From Bacteroidaceae bacterium (GTDB taxonomy: Bacteria > Bacteroidota > Bacteroidia > Bacteroidales > Bacteroidaceae), in NCBI GenBank assembly GCA_017503645.1, contig JAFVSR010000080.1:1-54924 (forward strand): a stretch of 54,924 bases of DNA, in the 5' to 3' direction. This document shows positions 8,731-16,672 of this stretch, piece after piece. The notes under the pieces were generated by a model, which saw only the letters and a list, made by a program, of their open reading frames with translations, was not told where the DNA came from and ran no database searches. Position 1 is the first letter of the stretch; every line of letters begins with the position of its first letter. Position numbers and translations under genes: made by a program.

Positions 8731-8837
8731 TCTGTTTTTGAGATTTATCCCAAAGGTAGTTCAAAAAAATATCATTTATCTTTATTACATATTAAAAAAG
8801 AAAAAATAGCTATATTAGCAACGTAATAGTATGGTTT

Positions 8838-9377
8838 ATGAAGAAGATAGCTGTTTTCTGTGCCGCATCGGAGCAGATTGATGCAAAATATGTGGCAGCG
8901 GCCCGCGAGGTGGGTGCGTTGCTTGGTTCAATGGGCTGTGCGCTTGTCTATGGCGGTGCGCGTGCCGGTCTTATGGAGGCTACCGCATCTGCCGCCAAGG
9001 AGGCAGGTGCGCACATTATCGGTGTGGTGCCTGTGGTGCTCGAGGAGCGCAACCGTGTGAGCGGTTTGATAGACGAAAAGATACGCACCCGCAACCTTAG
9101 CGACCGCAAGGATATAATGGTGCAGCAGAGCAATCTGCTTGTGGCCCTCCCGGGTGGCATAGGCACGCTCGACGAGGTGTTTCACACAATGGCGGCTGCC
9201 ACCATAGGCTACCACAGCAAGCGGGTGGTGCTTTACAATGTCGATGGTTTCTGGAATGGGCTTGTGGCTTTGTTGCAGGATATGGCCGCTACGGCCTTTG
9301 TGCGTGGAAATCTCGATGATTTTCTTGTTGTGGCAAACGGAACAGACGAACTTAAAAAACTAATAGAGGAGGCATAG
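8838..9377 (+). CDS. LOG-family (TIGR00730) nucleoside monophosphate phosphoribohydrolase
   Basis: A 179-residue Rossmann-like protein of the LOG (lonely guy) family. Members cleave nucleoside 5'-monophosphates (AMP, cytokinin nucleotides) to base and ribose 5-phosphate. The signature PGGIGTLDEVF (about residues 98-108) gives the catalytic Arg/Glu region, and the nucleotide-binding VYGGARAGLM is near residue 40. The length fits. A weak -7-like sequence TATATTAG (8811-8818) lies 20 bp upstream. It is followed by the PfkB kinase gene after only 4 bp, suggesting an operon that may handle nucleoside or ribose salvage; that link is inferred. Confidence 0.9.
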   Translation: MKKIAVFCAASEQIDAKYVAAAREVGALLGSMGCALVYGGARAGLMEATASAAKEAGAHIIGVVPVVLEERNRVSGLIDEKIRTRNLSDRKDIMVQQSNLLVALPGGIGTLDEVFHTMAAATIGYHSKRVVLYNVDGFWNGLVALLQDMAATAFVRGNLDDFLVVANGTDELKKLIEEA

Positions 9378-9381
9378 CGCT

Positions 9382-10314
9382 ATGGGAAAGATTGTGGGCA
9401 TAGGCGAAACGGTTTACGATATACTCTTTAAGAACGGCAGCCCTGTGGGCGGTGTGCCGGGCGGCTCGGTATATAACAGCATAATATCCATTGGGCGTAT
9501 GGGCCTGCCTGCTTCATTCATCAGCGAGGTGGGTAATGACAAGCTGGGCGAGATAATTGTGGCTCATCTGCGCGACAGCGGTGTGGACACATCGGCGCTC
9601 TGTTGCTTTTCCGACGGTAAATCGCCCCTCTCGCTCGCCTTCCTCGACGAACACGGCGATGCCGATTATATCTTCTACAAGGACTATCCCGCCAACCGCC
9701 TTGCCGTGGAATTCCCGCAGGTGGGGCGTGGCGATATTGTGCTTTGCGGCTCATATTTTGTGCTCAACCCCGTGTTGCGCAGTAAGGTAAAGCCGTTTTT
9801 ACGGCAGGCCTATGAGCAGGGCGCAATAATATATTACGACATAAATTTTCGCAAGAACCACGTTGACGAGCGCGAGCAACTGCTCCCCACGATAATAGAA
9901 AATATGGAATATGCCACCATTGTGCGTGGTTCGGCCGACGATTTCCGTTATCTGTTTGGCAGCACCGATGGTACCGATATTTATATGTCGCGCATAGCGC
10001 CGCACTGCAAGAATTTTATCTTCACAAGCGGCGGTGGCCCCGTGACGCTGTTTACTCCGCAGTTTACAGCGCAATATGCGGTGAAGGAGGTTGAGGTGCG
10101 CAGCACGGTGGGCGCGGGCGACAATTTCAATGCCGGTGTGGTATATGGTCTTTGGCGCTCCTCGGTTGTCCGCGACAATGTGGCTGTGTTGCCGCGTGCA
10201 ACGTGGGATTCCATAATGGAGTACGGCCTTGCTTTCAGTGCTCACGCCTGTACCCTCTACGATAATTACATAGACAAGGCTTGGGCGGCGCAGTTTGGGG
10301 CCGGCTCGCAATGA
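9382..10314 (+). CDS. PfkB-family carbohydrate/nucleoside kinase
   Basis: A 310-residue ribokinase-fold kinase (PfkB family). The N-terminal substrate site has GGVPGGSVYNSIISIGRMG, and the C-terminal PfkB signature 2 is present as STVGAGDNFNAGVVYGL, with the catalytic Asp and the GAGD anion hole near residue 247. The usual family length is about 300. It starts 4 bp after the LOG gene, so the two are probably translated from one message. A nucleosidase paired with a sugar or nucleoside kinase suggests salvage, but the true substrate (fructose, ribose, adenosine or another) cannot be read from the sequence. Confidence 0.9.
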   Translation: MGKIVGIGETVYDILFKNGSPVGGVPGGSVYNSIISIGRMGLPASFISEVGNDKLGEIIVAHLRDSGVDTSALCCFSDGKSPLSLAFLDEHGDADYIFYKDYPANRLAVEFPQVGRGDIVLCGSYFVLNPVLRSKVKPFLRQAYEQGAIIYYDINFRKNHVDEREQLLPTIIENMEYATIVRGSADDFRYLFGSTDGTDIYMSRIAPHCKNFIFTSGGGPVTLFTPQFTAQYAVKEVEVRSTVGAGDNFNAGVVYGLWRSSVVRDNVAVLPRATWDSIMEYGLAFSAHACTLYDNYIDKAWAAQFGAGSQ

Positions 10315-10360
10315 TATGGTGTTATCGGTTTTTTGGTGTTGAAAATATAAGATTTCCCAT

Positions 10361-10385
10361 CCCCGAACCGCAAAGCGGTTCGGGG
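10361..10385. terminator. GC-rich hairpin between convergent genes
   Basis: CCCCGAACCGC (10361-10371), a 3-nt loop AAA and GCGGTTCGGGG (10375-10385) form a perfect 11-bp stem. It lies in the 79-bp gap between the PfkB gene (plus) and the ECF sigma gene (minus), so it probably ends both transcripts. There is no long T-run on either side. Confidence 0.75.
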
Positions 10386-10393
10386 AGGCTGTA

Positions 10394-10897
10394 TTATACA
10401 AAATCTTTGAGCTCTTCTTGAAGAATGCGACGGGAGAAAAATATGCGGCTTTTGACCGTGCCAATAGGTAAATCCAGTTTGTCGGCAATTTCGCGATATT
10501 TATACCCCTTTATATGCATAACAAATGGTATGCGCATCTCGTTTGATAGTGAATTTATGGCTTTTTCAATTTCTTTCAAGTCGTAATCGTTCTCAACAAT
10601 ATAATCCTCGTTCTCCTTTACTTGGTTTAGATGAAAAAGATTTTCGCTGGTATCAACAAAGGTCTGTTCGCGAAGCACCTTGCGGTAATTATTGATAAAG
10701 ATGTTGCGCATAATTGTAAACAGCCACCCTTTGAAGTTGGTGTCGGGTTCATACTTGTCTATGTTGACAAGCGCCTTGAGCGATGTCTCTTGAAGCAGGT
10801 CGTTGGCTTCCTCCTTGTCGTTGGTGAGTTTGTAAGCAAATCGTTGCAATTCGGATTGAGCCTCTAAAAGCTCCCTTTTGAAATTGACCGTGTCCAT
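10394..10897 (-). CDS. ECF-type RNA polymerase sigma factor
   Basis: A 167-residue group 4 (extracytoplasmic function) sigma factor. Region 2 is visible as FAYKLTNDKEEANDLLQET followed by FKGWLFTIMRNIFINNYRK (-10 recognition). Region 4 is ERA-type helix-turn-helix: KGYKYREIADKLDLPIGTVK then SRIFFSRRILQEEL. I chose the ATG at 10897 (MDTVNF) because region 2 begins soon after it; an in-frame GTG at 10957 would add 20 residues that look non-conserved. No anti-sigma gene is adjacent, so control is not obvious. A consensus promoter lies about 200 nt upstream, giving a long leader. Its regulon is unknown. Confidence 0.93.
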   Translation of the reverse strand: MDTVNFKRELLEAQSELQRFAYKLTNDKEEANDLLQETSLKALVNIDKYEPDTNFKGWLFTIMRNIFINNYRKVLREQTFVDTSENLFHLNQVKENEDYIVENDYDLKEIEKAINSLSNEMRIPFVMHIKGYKYREIADKLDLPIGTVKSRIFFSRRILQEELKDFV

Positions 10898-10926
10898 ATA
10901 ATTTAATGTTATATAATGCTTGACGT

Positions 10927-10942
10927 GGTTCTGTTGAGAACC
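10927..10942 (-). promoter_or_regulatory. Small hairpin in the sigma-factor leader
   Basis: GGTTCT (10927-10932), loop GTTG, AGAACC (10937-10942) form a 6-bp stem 30 nt upstream of the chosen sigma start codon. It is short and may be chance, but it lies between the upstream mini-ORF and the ATG. Confidence 0.3.
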
Positions 10943-10958
10943 GTAAAACTGTTGCACA

Positions 10959-11030
10959 CTAAACTTCGTATAGAAGCAAAACGTTGTTTACTAAATTTCT
11001 TTCCCATTTTTTGTTCATTTTGTTATACAT
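10959..11030 (-). other. Possible 23-codon upstream ORF in the sigma-factor leader
   Basis: Within the predicted 200-nt leader, ATG at 11030 opens a 23-codon frame (MYNKMNKKWERN..., ending in a hydrophobic LLLYEV) that stops with TAG at 10961-10959. The stop lies 1 nt before the GTG at 10957 that is in frame with the sigma gene. This could be a leader peptide coupled to sigma translation, or chance in AT-rich DNA. No ribosome binding site can be judged with confidence in this phylum. Confidence 0.25.
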
Positions 11031-11100
11031 ATTAAGAATTTTATTGTAATTTTGTAATAAAATATTGTCCTTTCAGGAGCAAAAAATCTTAAAAGCGGCG

Positions 11101-11130
11101 CAAATATAAGAACAAAGTGTAAAATGTCAA
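11101..11130 (-). promoter_or_regulatory. Consensus Bacteroidota promoter for the ECF sigma gene
   Basis: On the minus strand TTG (11130-11128), a 19-bp spacer and TATATTTG (11108-11101) match the -33/-7 consensus exactly. Transcription would start near 11094 and run to the sigma gene, leaving a leader of about 200 nt that contains a mini-ORF and a small hairpin. The rest of the 295-bp gap to the S24 gene is AT-rich. It also carries a plus-strand TAATTTTG (11047-11054) without a clear -33 element. Confidence 0.6.
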
Positions 11131-11191
11131 GATAAATAAGAATAATAAACCTAAAATTCTTGATATTTATAATAATTCTAAATAATATATT

Positions 11192-11878
11192 ATGCAACTA
11201 AATGTGCAACAACGACTTGTAGAATTCATAGAGTATAAGAATTTAAGCAAAAATGCTTTTGAATCGATATGTGGTCTGTCTAAAAGGTATGTAAGCAACC
11301 TAAAAGGCGTTCCCGGGCAGCGTGTGATTAAGAAAATAAGTCTTAATTTTCCTGAGTTGAGCCTCTCTTGGCTCATCTGTGGCGAGGGCGAGATGATAAA
11401 AAGCGTAAAACTCGAGGCGGAAGCGGAGGAGCCTGTTTTTGTTGAGGCTGAAGCTATTGATATTGAGAGTGCGTGTGCGCCCATTTTGCCAACAATCATA
11501 GCCAACCGCGCCGATGTAGATATACTCGACTACATTCATAAGAATGCCAATGATGTAGAGCGCTCGCGTTTAATAGTGCTGGATACTCCAATAGATTTGT
11601 GGCATATGGTGCGCGACGAGTCGCTTATGCCCGCTTTCCGCATAGGTGATAAGGTGGCTCTGCTTGCCTATCCCAAAGGCGAGGAAAAGATAATACCCGG
11701 GAAATTGTATGCAATAGATACTACTTGTAACGGTCTCATTTTGCGAAAACTTTACCCCCAGGAGGGCGGTTATGTGGCACGTTCGTTTAACGAAGATGCC
11801 TATCCCGAATTCTTTATAGCCAATTCCGATATAATACGAATATACAGAGTGGTTTTTATGGGGCGCAGCATTGTGTGA
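11192..11878 (+). CDS. HTH / S24 (LexA/CI-like) peptidase-domain regulator
   Basis: A 228-residue protein with an N-terminal HTH (LSKNAFESICGLSKRYVSNL, about residues 18-37), a linker, and a C-terminal S24 LexA/CI-type domain. The probable catalytic Ser is in DESLMPAFRIGDKVALL and the Lys in GLILRKLYP. Such proteins repress promoters until self-cleavage, or act as plain repressors. No obvious Ala-Gly or Cys-Gly cleavage site was found in the linker, so self-cleavage is uncertain. No phage genes are nearby, so it may be a stand-alone regulator or a domesticated phage repressor. It ends 134 bp before the RND adaptor gene and might regulate it; that is inference from position only. Confidence 0.85.
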   Translation: MQLNVQQRLVEFIEYKNLSKNAFESICGLSKRYVSNLKGVPGQRVIKKISLNFPELSLSWLICGEGEMIKSVKLEAEAEEPVFVEAEAIDIESACAPILPTIIANRADVDILDYIHKNANDVERSRLIVLDTPIDLWHMVRDESLMPAFRIGDKVALLAYPKGEEKIIPGKLYAIDTTCNGLILRKLYPQEGGYVARSFNEDAYPEFFIANSDIIRIYRVVFMGRSIV

Positions 11879-11936
11879 TGCTTTTGTGCTTGCAGGTACA
11901 GCAATTTTCTGCAACCTATTTGCAAAAGAGATATAT

Positions 11937-11980
11937 TATTTTTGCATTGTAGTTTGGAGCAGTACTCCAAATTGCAATGC
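11937..11980 (+). promoter_or_regulatory. Promoter -7 box fused to a long palindrome (candidate operator) of the RND operon
   Basis: TATTTTTG (11937-11944) is a perfect -7 box; a TTTG lies at 11919-11922, but with a short 14-bp spacer. Immediately overlapping it is an inverted repeat: arm GCATTGTAGTTTGGAG (11944-11959), spacer CAGTA and arm CTCCAAATTGCAATGC (11965-11980), matching at 14 of 16 positions. The inner part TTTGGAG-N5-CTCCAAA is perfect. The repeat covers the expected transcription start, so it suits an operator for a dimeric regulator of the metal-type efflux genes; an RNA hairpin is the alternative. It lies 31 bp before the adaptor ATG. Confidence 0.6.
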
Positions 11981-12011
11981 TTTTTATTTATACAGCAATA
12001 TAAACGTAGTT

Positions 12012-13571
12012 ATGAAAAACATACTCTTTGCGGCAGCATTGCTTGCCTTGCTTGGCTGTGCGGAACACAGCCACCAACACGAGGCGCACGAGCACGACCA
12101 CCCCGTGCTGAGCGCTACAAAGTACAGCTCCTCGGTGGAACTGTTTGTGCAGTACGATGAATTAGTGGCAGGCCACAACGCTTCGGCGGTGGCATACGTT
12201 ACCGAGTTGCCCTCGTTCAAGCCCTTCGATGGCGGCGCCATAGGTGTTGCGCTTAAGGCTGGTGGCAATAATATAACAATGAACGTGGAGCCGCAAAGCA
12301 AAGGTGTTTACAGTTTCACGCTATCGCCCACCGAGGCCGCTGTGGGCAATCTTGTATTCACAATAGGCGGGCAGGAGTATCCTGTTCACGTTCACGTGGA
12401 TTGCGGGCATAACCACGAGCACAATGAGCACGTTCACAACCACGGCGATGCCCACGCGCACGCTGCTCACGAGGAACATTCCTATGAGGGGCACTCGCAT
12501 AGCGAGCATAACCATAGCCACGAAGCCGTGCCCCATTCTCACGAAAACAACATATCCTTCAGCAAGGAGCAGAGTTGGAAAATAGATTTTGCAACAGCCC
12601 CGGCAACCACAAGTACATTTGCGGGTGCTGTTAAGGTGGCAGCGCAGGTAACCGCCACCCCCGATAATTTCACCACCCTTGTGGCATCGGCAAGCGGCAA
12701 AGTGCAGTTTGCCGGAAACGTGGTTGCAGGCAAGGCTGTGCGTGCGGGTGAGCAGCTGTTTGTGTTGCAAGGTGGCGATGTTACCGACAACGACGCCTCA
12801 GTTAAGTTTGCTGCTGCCGAGAGCAATTACTCTGTGGCAAAGAACGACTTTGAGCGTATGTCGGCTCTTTACAAAGAAAATATAGTTTCTCGCCGCGACT
12901 ACGAGGCTGCCGAGGCTGCATACAAGCAGGCGACTGCCGTCTATGAGAGTATGAAACGCAGCTACTCGGCTGGCGAGGTGTCGATAAAATCCTCTATTGC
13001 CGGTTATGTGGCATCACTGCTTGTGGCCAATGGCGACTATGTGCAGGCGGGTACTCCGCTTGCGGTGATACAGCGCGACGGCGATATGAATATCTCGGCC
13101 GAGCTGCCTGTACGCTATGCCTCTATGCTCAAGAATGTTACAACCATAAATGTGGAGCTGCCCTGTGGTAAGGTGTATGCAATGAATGAAATTGGTGCCC
13201 GCCTCACGGCTGTGGGCTCGTCGGTTAACAGCTGTGCAATGGTGCCTGTTACCGTTACCGCGCGCCACACCGGTGATGTACTTGCAGGCAGCATTGTAAC
13301 CCTGCACTTGGCTGCCGAGGGCGGTGCCGCCCACGTTGTTGTGCCCCGCACGGCATTGGTCGAGGAGATGGGCAATTTCTTTGTCTTTGTGCAACACACT
13401 CCCATATCTTTTGAAAAGCGCGAGGTGCAAGTGGGTGCCACCGATGGTGTGCAGGTGCAGCTGCTCAAGGGTGTAAAGGCCGGCGAGCGTGTGGTTACAA
13501 AGGGTGGTGTGTCTCTTAAACTGTCGCAGGGTGCTGCCGCGCTCGACCCCCACGCAGGGCACGTTCATTAA
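12012..13571 (+). CDS. RND efflux periplasmic adaptor with His-rich N-terminus (CzcB-like lipoprotein)
   Basis: A 519-residue membrane fusion protein that links an inner-membrane RND pump to an outer-membrane channel. The ATG at 12012 gives a lipoprotein signal (MKNILFAAALLALLGC), so the protein is tethered at Cys16. It carries two His clusters, just after the lipobox (EHSHQHEAHEHDH) and around residues 120-175 (repeated HxH, such as GHNHEHNEHVHNHG). These suggest metal binding. The adaptor core follows: a lipoyl-like half (VAGKAVRAGEQLFVLQGG), a helical hairpin (NDFERMSALYKENIVSRRDY), the second lipoyl half (GYVASLLVANGDYVQAGTPL) and beta-barrel domains. The pump gene follows after 14 bp. 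Zn, Co, Ni or Cu are possible substrates. Confidence 0.9.
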   Translation: MKNILFAAALLALLGCAEHSHQHEAHEHDHPVLSATKYSSSVELFVQYDELVAGHNASAVAYVTELPSFKPFDGGAIGVALKAGGNNITMNVEPQSKGVYSFTLSPTEAAVGNLVFTIGGQEYPVHVHVDCGHNHEHNEHVHNHGDAHAHAAHEEHSYEGHSHSEHNHSHEAVPHSHENNISFSKEQSWKIDFATAPATTSTFAGAVKVAAQVTATPDNFTTLVASASGKVQFAGNVVAGKAVRAGEQLFVLQGGDVTDNDASVKFAAAESNYSVAKNDFERMSALYKENIVSRRDYEAAEAAYKQATAVYESMKRSYSAGEVSIKSSIAGYVASLLVANGDYVQAGTPLAVIQRDGDMNISAELPVRYASMLKNVTTINVELPCGKVYAMNEIGARLTAVGSSVNSCAMVPVTVTARHTGDVLAGSIVTLHLAAEGGAAHVVVPRTALVEEMGNFFVFVQHTPISFEKREVQVGATDGVQVQLLKGVKAGERVVTKGGVSLKLSQGAAALDPHAGHVH

Positions 13572-13585
13572 AAACAGAGGGTATT

Positions 13586-16500
13586 ATGCTTAACAGAATA
13601 ATAAAATTTTCGCTTAACAACAAACTGCCGCTGCTGTTGGCTGTGGTGCTCACGGTTATTGGCGGCATATATGCGGCACGAAACATAGAGGTCGATGTAT
13701 TCCCCGACCTCACTATGCCCACCGTGGTTATCCTCACCGATGCCGCCGATATGGCACCCGAGGAGATTGAGCGTCTTGTAACCTTCCCCATTGAAACGGC
13801 AGTGAACGGCGCCACCAATGTGCGCCGTGTGCGCTCATCATCTTCGCAGGGCTTCTCCTTTGTGTGGGTGGAATTCGATTGGGGTATGGATATATACAAG
13901 GCTCGTCAAATAATCAGCGAGAAGATGAGCCTCTTGTCGGGGCAGCTGCCCGACGGTATTGTGCCGGTGCTTGCACCGCAGTCGAGCGTTATGGGCGAGA
14001 TTATGTTCATAGGTATGCGTGCCCGCACCACCTCTATGATGGAGCTGCGCACCCTTGCCGAGTGGGTTGTGAAGCCTGCAATCCTTGCCACGGGCGGCGT
14101 GTCGCAGGTGACAATCATAGGCGGCGATTACAAGCAGTATCAGGTGCTTGCCTGCCCCGTGAAGATGGATATGTATGGCGTTACAATGCCCGAGCTCGAG
14201 GCTGCCGTGGCGGCTATGAGCGTGAACACCAGTGCCGGTGTGGTGCGCGACTTTGGCAACGAATACAACCTGCGCAGTATGGGGCGCACCAACGATGTGA
14301 ACGAGCTTGGCAACACCCTTGTGAAGATGAACGGCGATGCTCCCGTGCGTGTGGCCGATGTGGCCGATGTGGTGGTGGCTCCCGCAGTGAAGCAGGGCTA
14401 TGCAGCGCAGAATGGCGAACCATCTATAATTCTTTCAATATCCAAGCAACCCGGTATAAACACGCTTAGCGTAACACAGAACATTGAGCGTAACCTCGAA
14501 AGCATTGCAAAATCGCTGCCGGCCGATGTGTCGCTCGATACCAAAATCTTCCGCCAGGCCGACTATATACAGGCATCGGTGAATAATGTGGGGCAATCGC
14601 TCATCGAGGGTGCCATTTGCGTTATATTGGTGCTTTTCCTCTTCCTCACAAGTATGCGCACCACGGTGATTTCTATTTTGGCAATTCCATTGTCGCTGCT
14701 TGGTACGGTTATTGTGTTATACCTTGTGGGTATGGATATAAACACTATGACACTGGGCGGTATGTGCATTGCCATAGGCTCGTTGGTCGATGATGCCATA
14801 ATCGATGTGGAGAATGTGTATAAACGCCTGCGTCAGAACCGCTTGTTACCCGATGGTGAACGCCGTTCAGCCTTCACGGTGGTCTATGAGGCTTCGTCTG
14901 AAATACGTGCCTCCATAATACACGCCACCCTTATAATAATAGTTACATTTATGCCGCTCTTCTTCCTGAGCGGCCTCGAGGGGCGTATGCTCAAACCGCT
15001 TGGCATCGCCTATATCGTGGCGCTGCTTATGTCGCTATTGGTGGCAATGACCGTTACCCCCTTGCTGTGCAAAATAATGCTTTCGGGCGACGCCTATCTG
15101 TGCAAGGCCGAAAAGAAAAACTGGGTTGACAGGTGGTTGCTTACAAGTTATTCGCAGTCGCTTGGCAAGGCCATTGCCAATTCCAAAAAGATTATAGTGT
15201 CGTTGGTTCTCCTGTTTGTGCTGTGCCTGCTGCTGTTTGCGGGTATGGGCCGCAGCTTCTTGCCCGAGTTCAATGAAAAGGCACTTACCATTGCGGCCGT
15301 GTCGCGCCCGGGTGTGTCGCTCGAGGAGTCCAACCGCATAGGTGCGCTCATAGAAAAGGAGCTGTTGCAGATACCCGAGGTTACAAGCACTGCCCGCCGC
15401 ACAGGTCGTGGCGAGCTCGACGAGCACTCGCAAACCTCCAATGGTGCCGAGATTGATGTGAATTTTGAGCTTGGCGAGCGTGGTAAGGCCGAATTCTTGC
15501 ACGATGTGCGCAGCCGCTTAGCCACAATCCCCGGGGTGGTTACATCGGTGGGGCAGCCTTTGGAGCACCGCATAGACCATATGGTGTCGGGCACACAGGC
15601 CGACTTGGCAATAAAAATCTTCGGCCCCGACCTGAGTACTCTTTTCCGCACCGGCACCGAGATAAAATCGCTGCTTGCAGCCTTCCCGCAGGTGGTGGAT
15701 ATAAATGTGGAGCAGCAGGTTGAAACACCGCAGTTGCAGGTGCGCGCCCGCCGCGACAGGCTCGCCTATTATGGCGTTACTATGGAGCAGTTCAACAGCT
15801 TTGTGCAGGCTGCTTTCCCGGGTAAAAAGCTGGGTACGGTGTACGAGGGCGAGCGCTCTTTCGACCTCATAATACGTCTTAACAAGGATTACACCGAGAG
15901 TATCGACGGTGTAAAGAATGCGCTTATAGATACCCCGCAGGGCAAGGTGGCGCTTACCGAGGTAGCCGATGTGGTGTCGGTGGGTGGCCCGGGCAGCATA
16001 AGCCGCGAGAATGTGCAGCGCAAGGTGGTGGTGTCGGCCAACATCACGGGTGGCGACGTTGCAGGCACCGTGGAGCGCATAGAAAAATATCTTGAAAAGG
16101 AGTTGCCGCTCGACGAGGGCTATCGCTTGGAGTATGGCGGGCAGTTCGAGAGTGCCGCATCTGCTTCGCGCACGCTGTGGCTCACAACGGCCGTTGCCGT
16201 GCTTGTGGTATTTGTGCTGCTCTATGGCGAGTTCAAGAATACCACTTTGTCGCTCACGGTGCTCATAAATCTGCCGCTTGCCCTCATTGGCGGTATCATA
16301 GCCACATATATATCTTCGGGGGTTATGAGTATCCCCGCAATAATAGGCCTCATCACACTGTTTGGTATAGCCACGCGCAACGGCATTCTGCTTGTGTCGC
16401 GTTACCAGCATCTGCGTGCTGCGGGTATGGAGCTCGATGAGGCTGTGCTTGCAGGCTCGGCCGACCGCCTCACGCCTATTCTTATGACCGCCTTTACATC

Positions 16501-16666
16501 GGCACTTGCACTTATTCCTATGATTCTTGCAGGTGACAAGAGCGGCAACGAGATTCAGAGCCCTATGGCCGTGGTGGTGCTTGGCGGCCTTTTGTCATCG
16601 ACCTTCCTCAATGTGTATGTGATACCCATTGTCTATCGTTGGGTGGTGCGCAAGGGCTGGGCGTAG
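13586..16666 (+). CDS. RND efflux pump permease (CzcA/CusA-like)
   Basis: A 1026-residue RND inner-membrane transporter, full length for the family, which exports substrates with proton antiport. The N-terminus has TM1 followed by the periplasmic VDVFPDLTMPTVVI. TM4 contains SLVDDAIIDVENVYKRL, with the acidic residues expected for proton relay; the VDD-AII-D-VEN form resembles heavy-metal (HME) pumps. The second half repeats the fold and ends with TM12. The upstream His-rich adaptor supports metal export, but the sequence alone does not exclude drug or organic substrates. No outer-membrane channel is in this operon; the nearest is tolC at 18593. Its TAG stop is 6 bp from the stop of the converging kinase gene. 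Confidence 0.93.
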   Translation: MLNRIIKFSLNNKLPLLLAVVLTVIGGIYAARNIEVDVFPDLTMPTVVILTDAADMAPEEIERLVTFPIETAVNGATNVRRVRSSSSQGFSFVWVEFDWGMDIYKARQIISEKMSLLSGQLPDGIVPVLAPQSSVMGEIMFIGMRARTTSMMELRTLAEWVVKPAILATGGVSQVTIIGGDYKQYQVLACPVKMDMYGVTMPELEAAVAAMSVNTSAGVVRDFGNEYNLRSMGRTNDVNELGNTLVKMNGDAPVRVADVADVVVAPAVKQGYAAQNGEPSIILSISKQPGINTLSVTQNIERNLESIAKSLPADVSLDTKIFRQADYIQASVNNVGQSLIEGAICVILVLFLFLTSMRTTVISILAIPLSLLGTVIVLYLVGMDINTMTLGGMCIAIGSLVDDAIIDVENVYKRLRQNRLLPDGERRSAFTVVYEASSEIRASIIHATLIIIVTFMPLFFLSGLEGRMLKPLGIAYIVALLMSLLVAMTVTPLLCKIMLSGDAYLCKAEKKNWVDRWLLTSYSQSLGKAIANSKKIIVSLVLLFVLCLLLFAGMGRSFLPEFNEKALTIAAVSRPGVSLEESNRIGALIEKELLQIPEVTSTARRTGRGELDEHSQTSNGAEIDVNFELGERGKAEFLHDVRSRLATIPGVVTSVGQPLEHRIDHMVSGTQADLAIKIFGPDLSTLFRTGTEIKSLLAAFPQVVDINVEQQVETPQLQVRARRDRLAYYGVTMEQFNSFVQAAFPGKKLGTVYEGERSFDLIIRLNKDYTESIDGVKNALIDTPQGKVALTEVADVVSVGGPGSISRENVQRKVVVSANITGGDVAGTVERIEKYLEKELPLDEGYRLEYGGQFESAASASRTLWLTTAVAVLVVFVLLYGEFKNTTLSLTVLINLPLALIGGIIATYISSGVMSIPAIIGLITLFGIATRNGILLVSRYQHLRAAGMELDEAVLAGSADRLTPILMTAFTSALALIPMILAGDKSGNEIQSPMAVVVLGGLLSSTFLNVYVIPIVYRWVVRKGWA

Positions 16667-16672
16667 TCTCCT

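Noticed and set aside
11192-11878. Prophage repressor marking a prophage
   Set aside because: No integrase, terminase, capsid or attachment site is seen on either side; only the single HTH/S24 gene is present.
11871-12011. Earlier start for the RND adaptor (adding 47 residues)
   Set aside because: It would run through the promoter and palindrome and bury the lipoprotein signal that begins at 12012.
15518-16411. Minus-strand open frame of 297 codons inside the RND pump gene
   Set aside because: Antisense shadow; His/Arg/Tyr-rich composition typical of the complement of pump genes.
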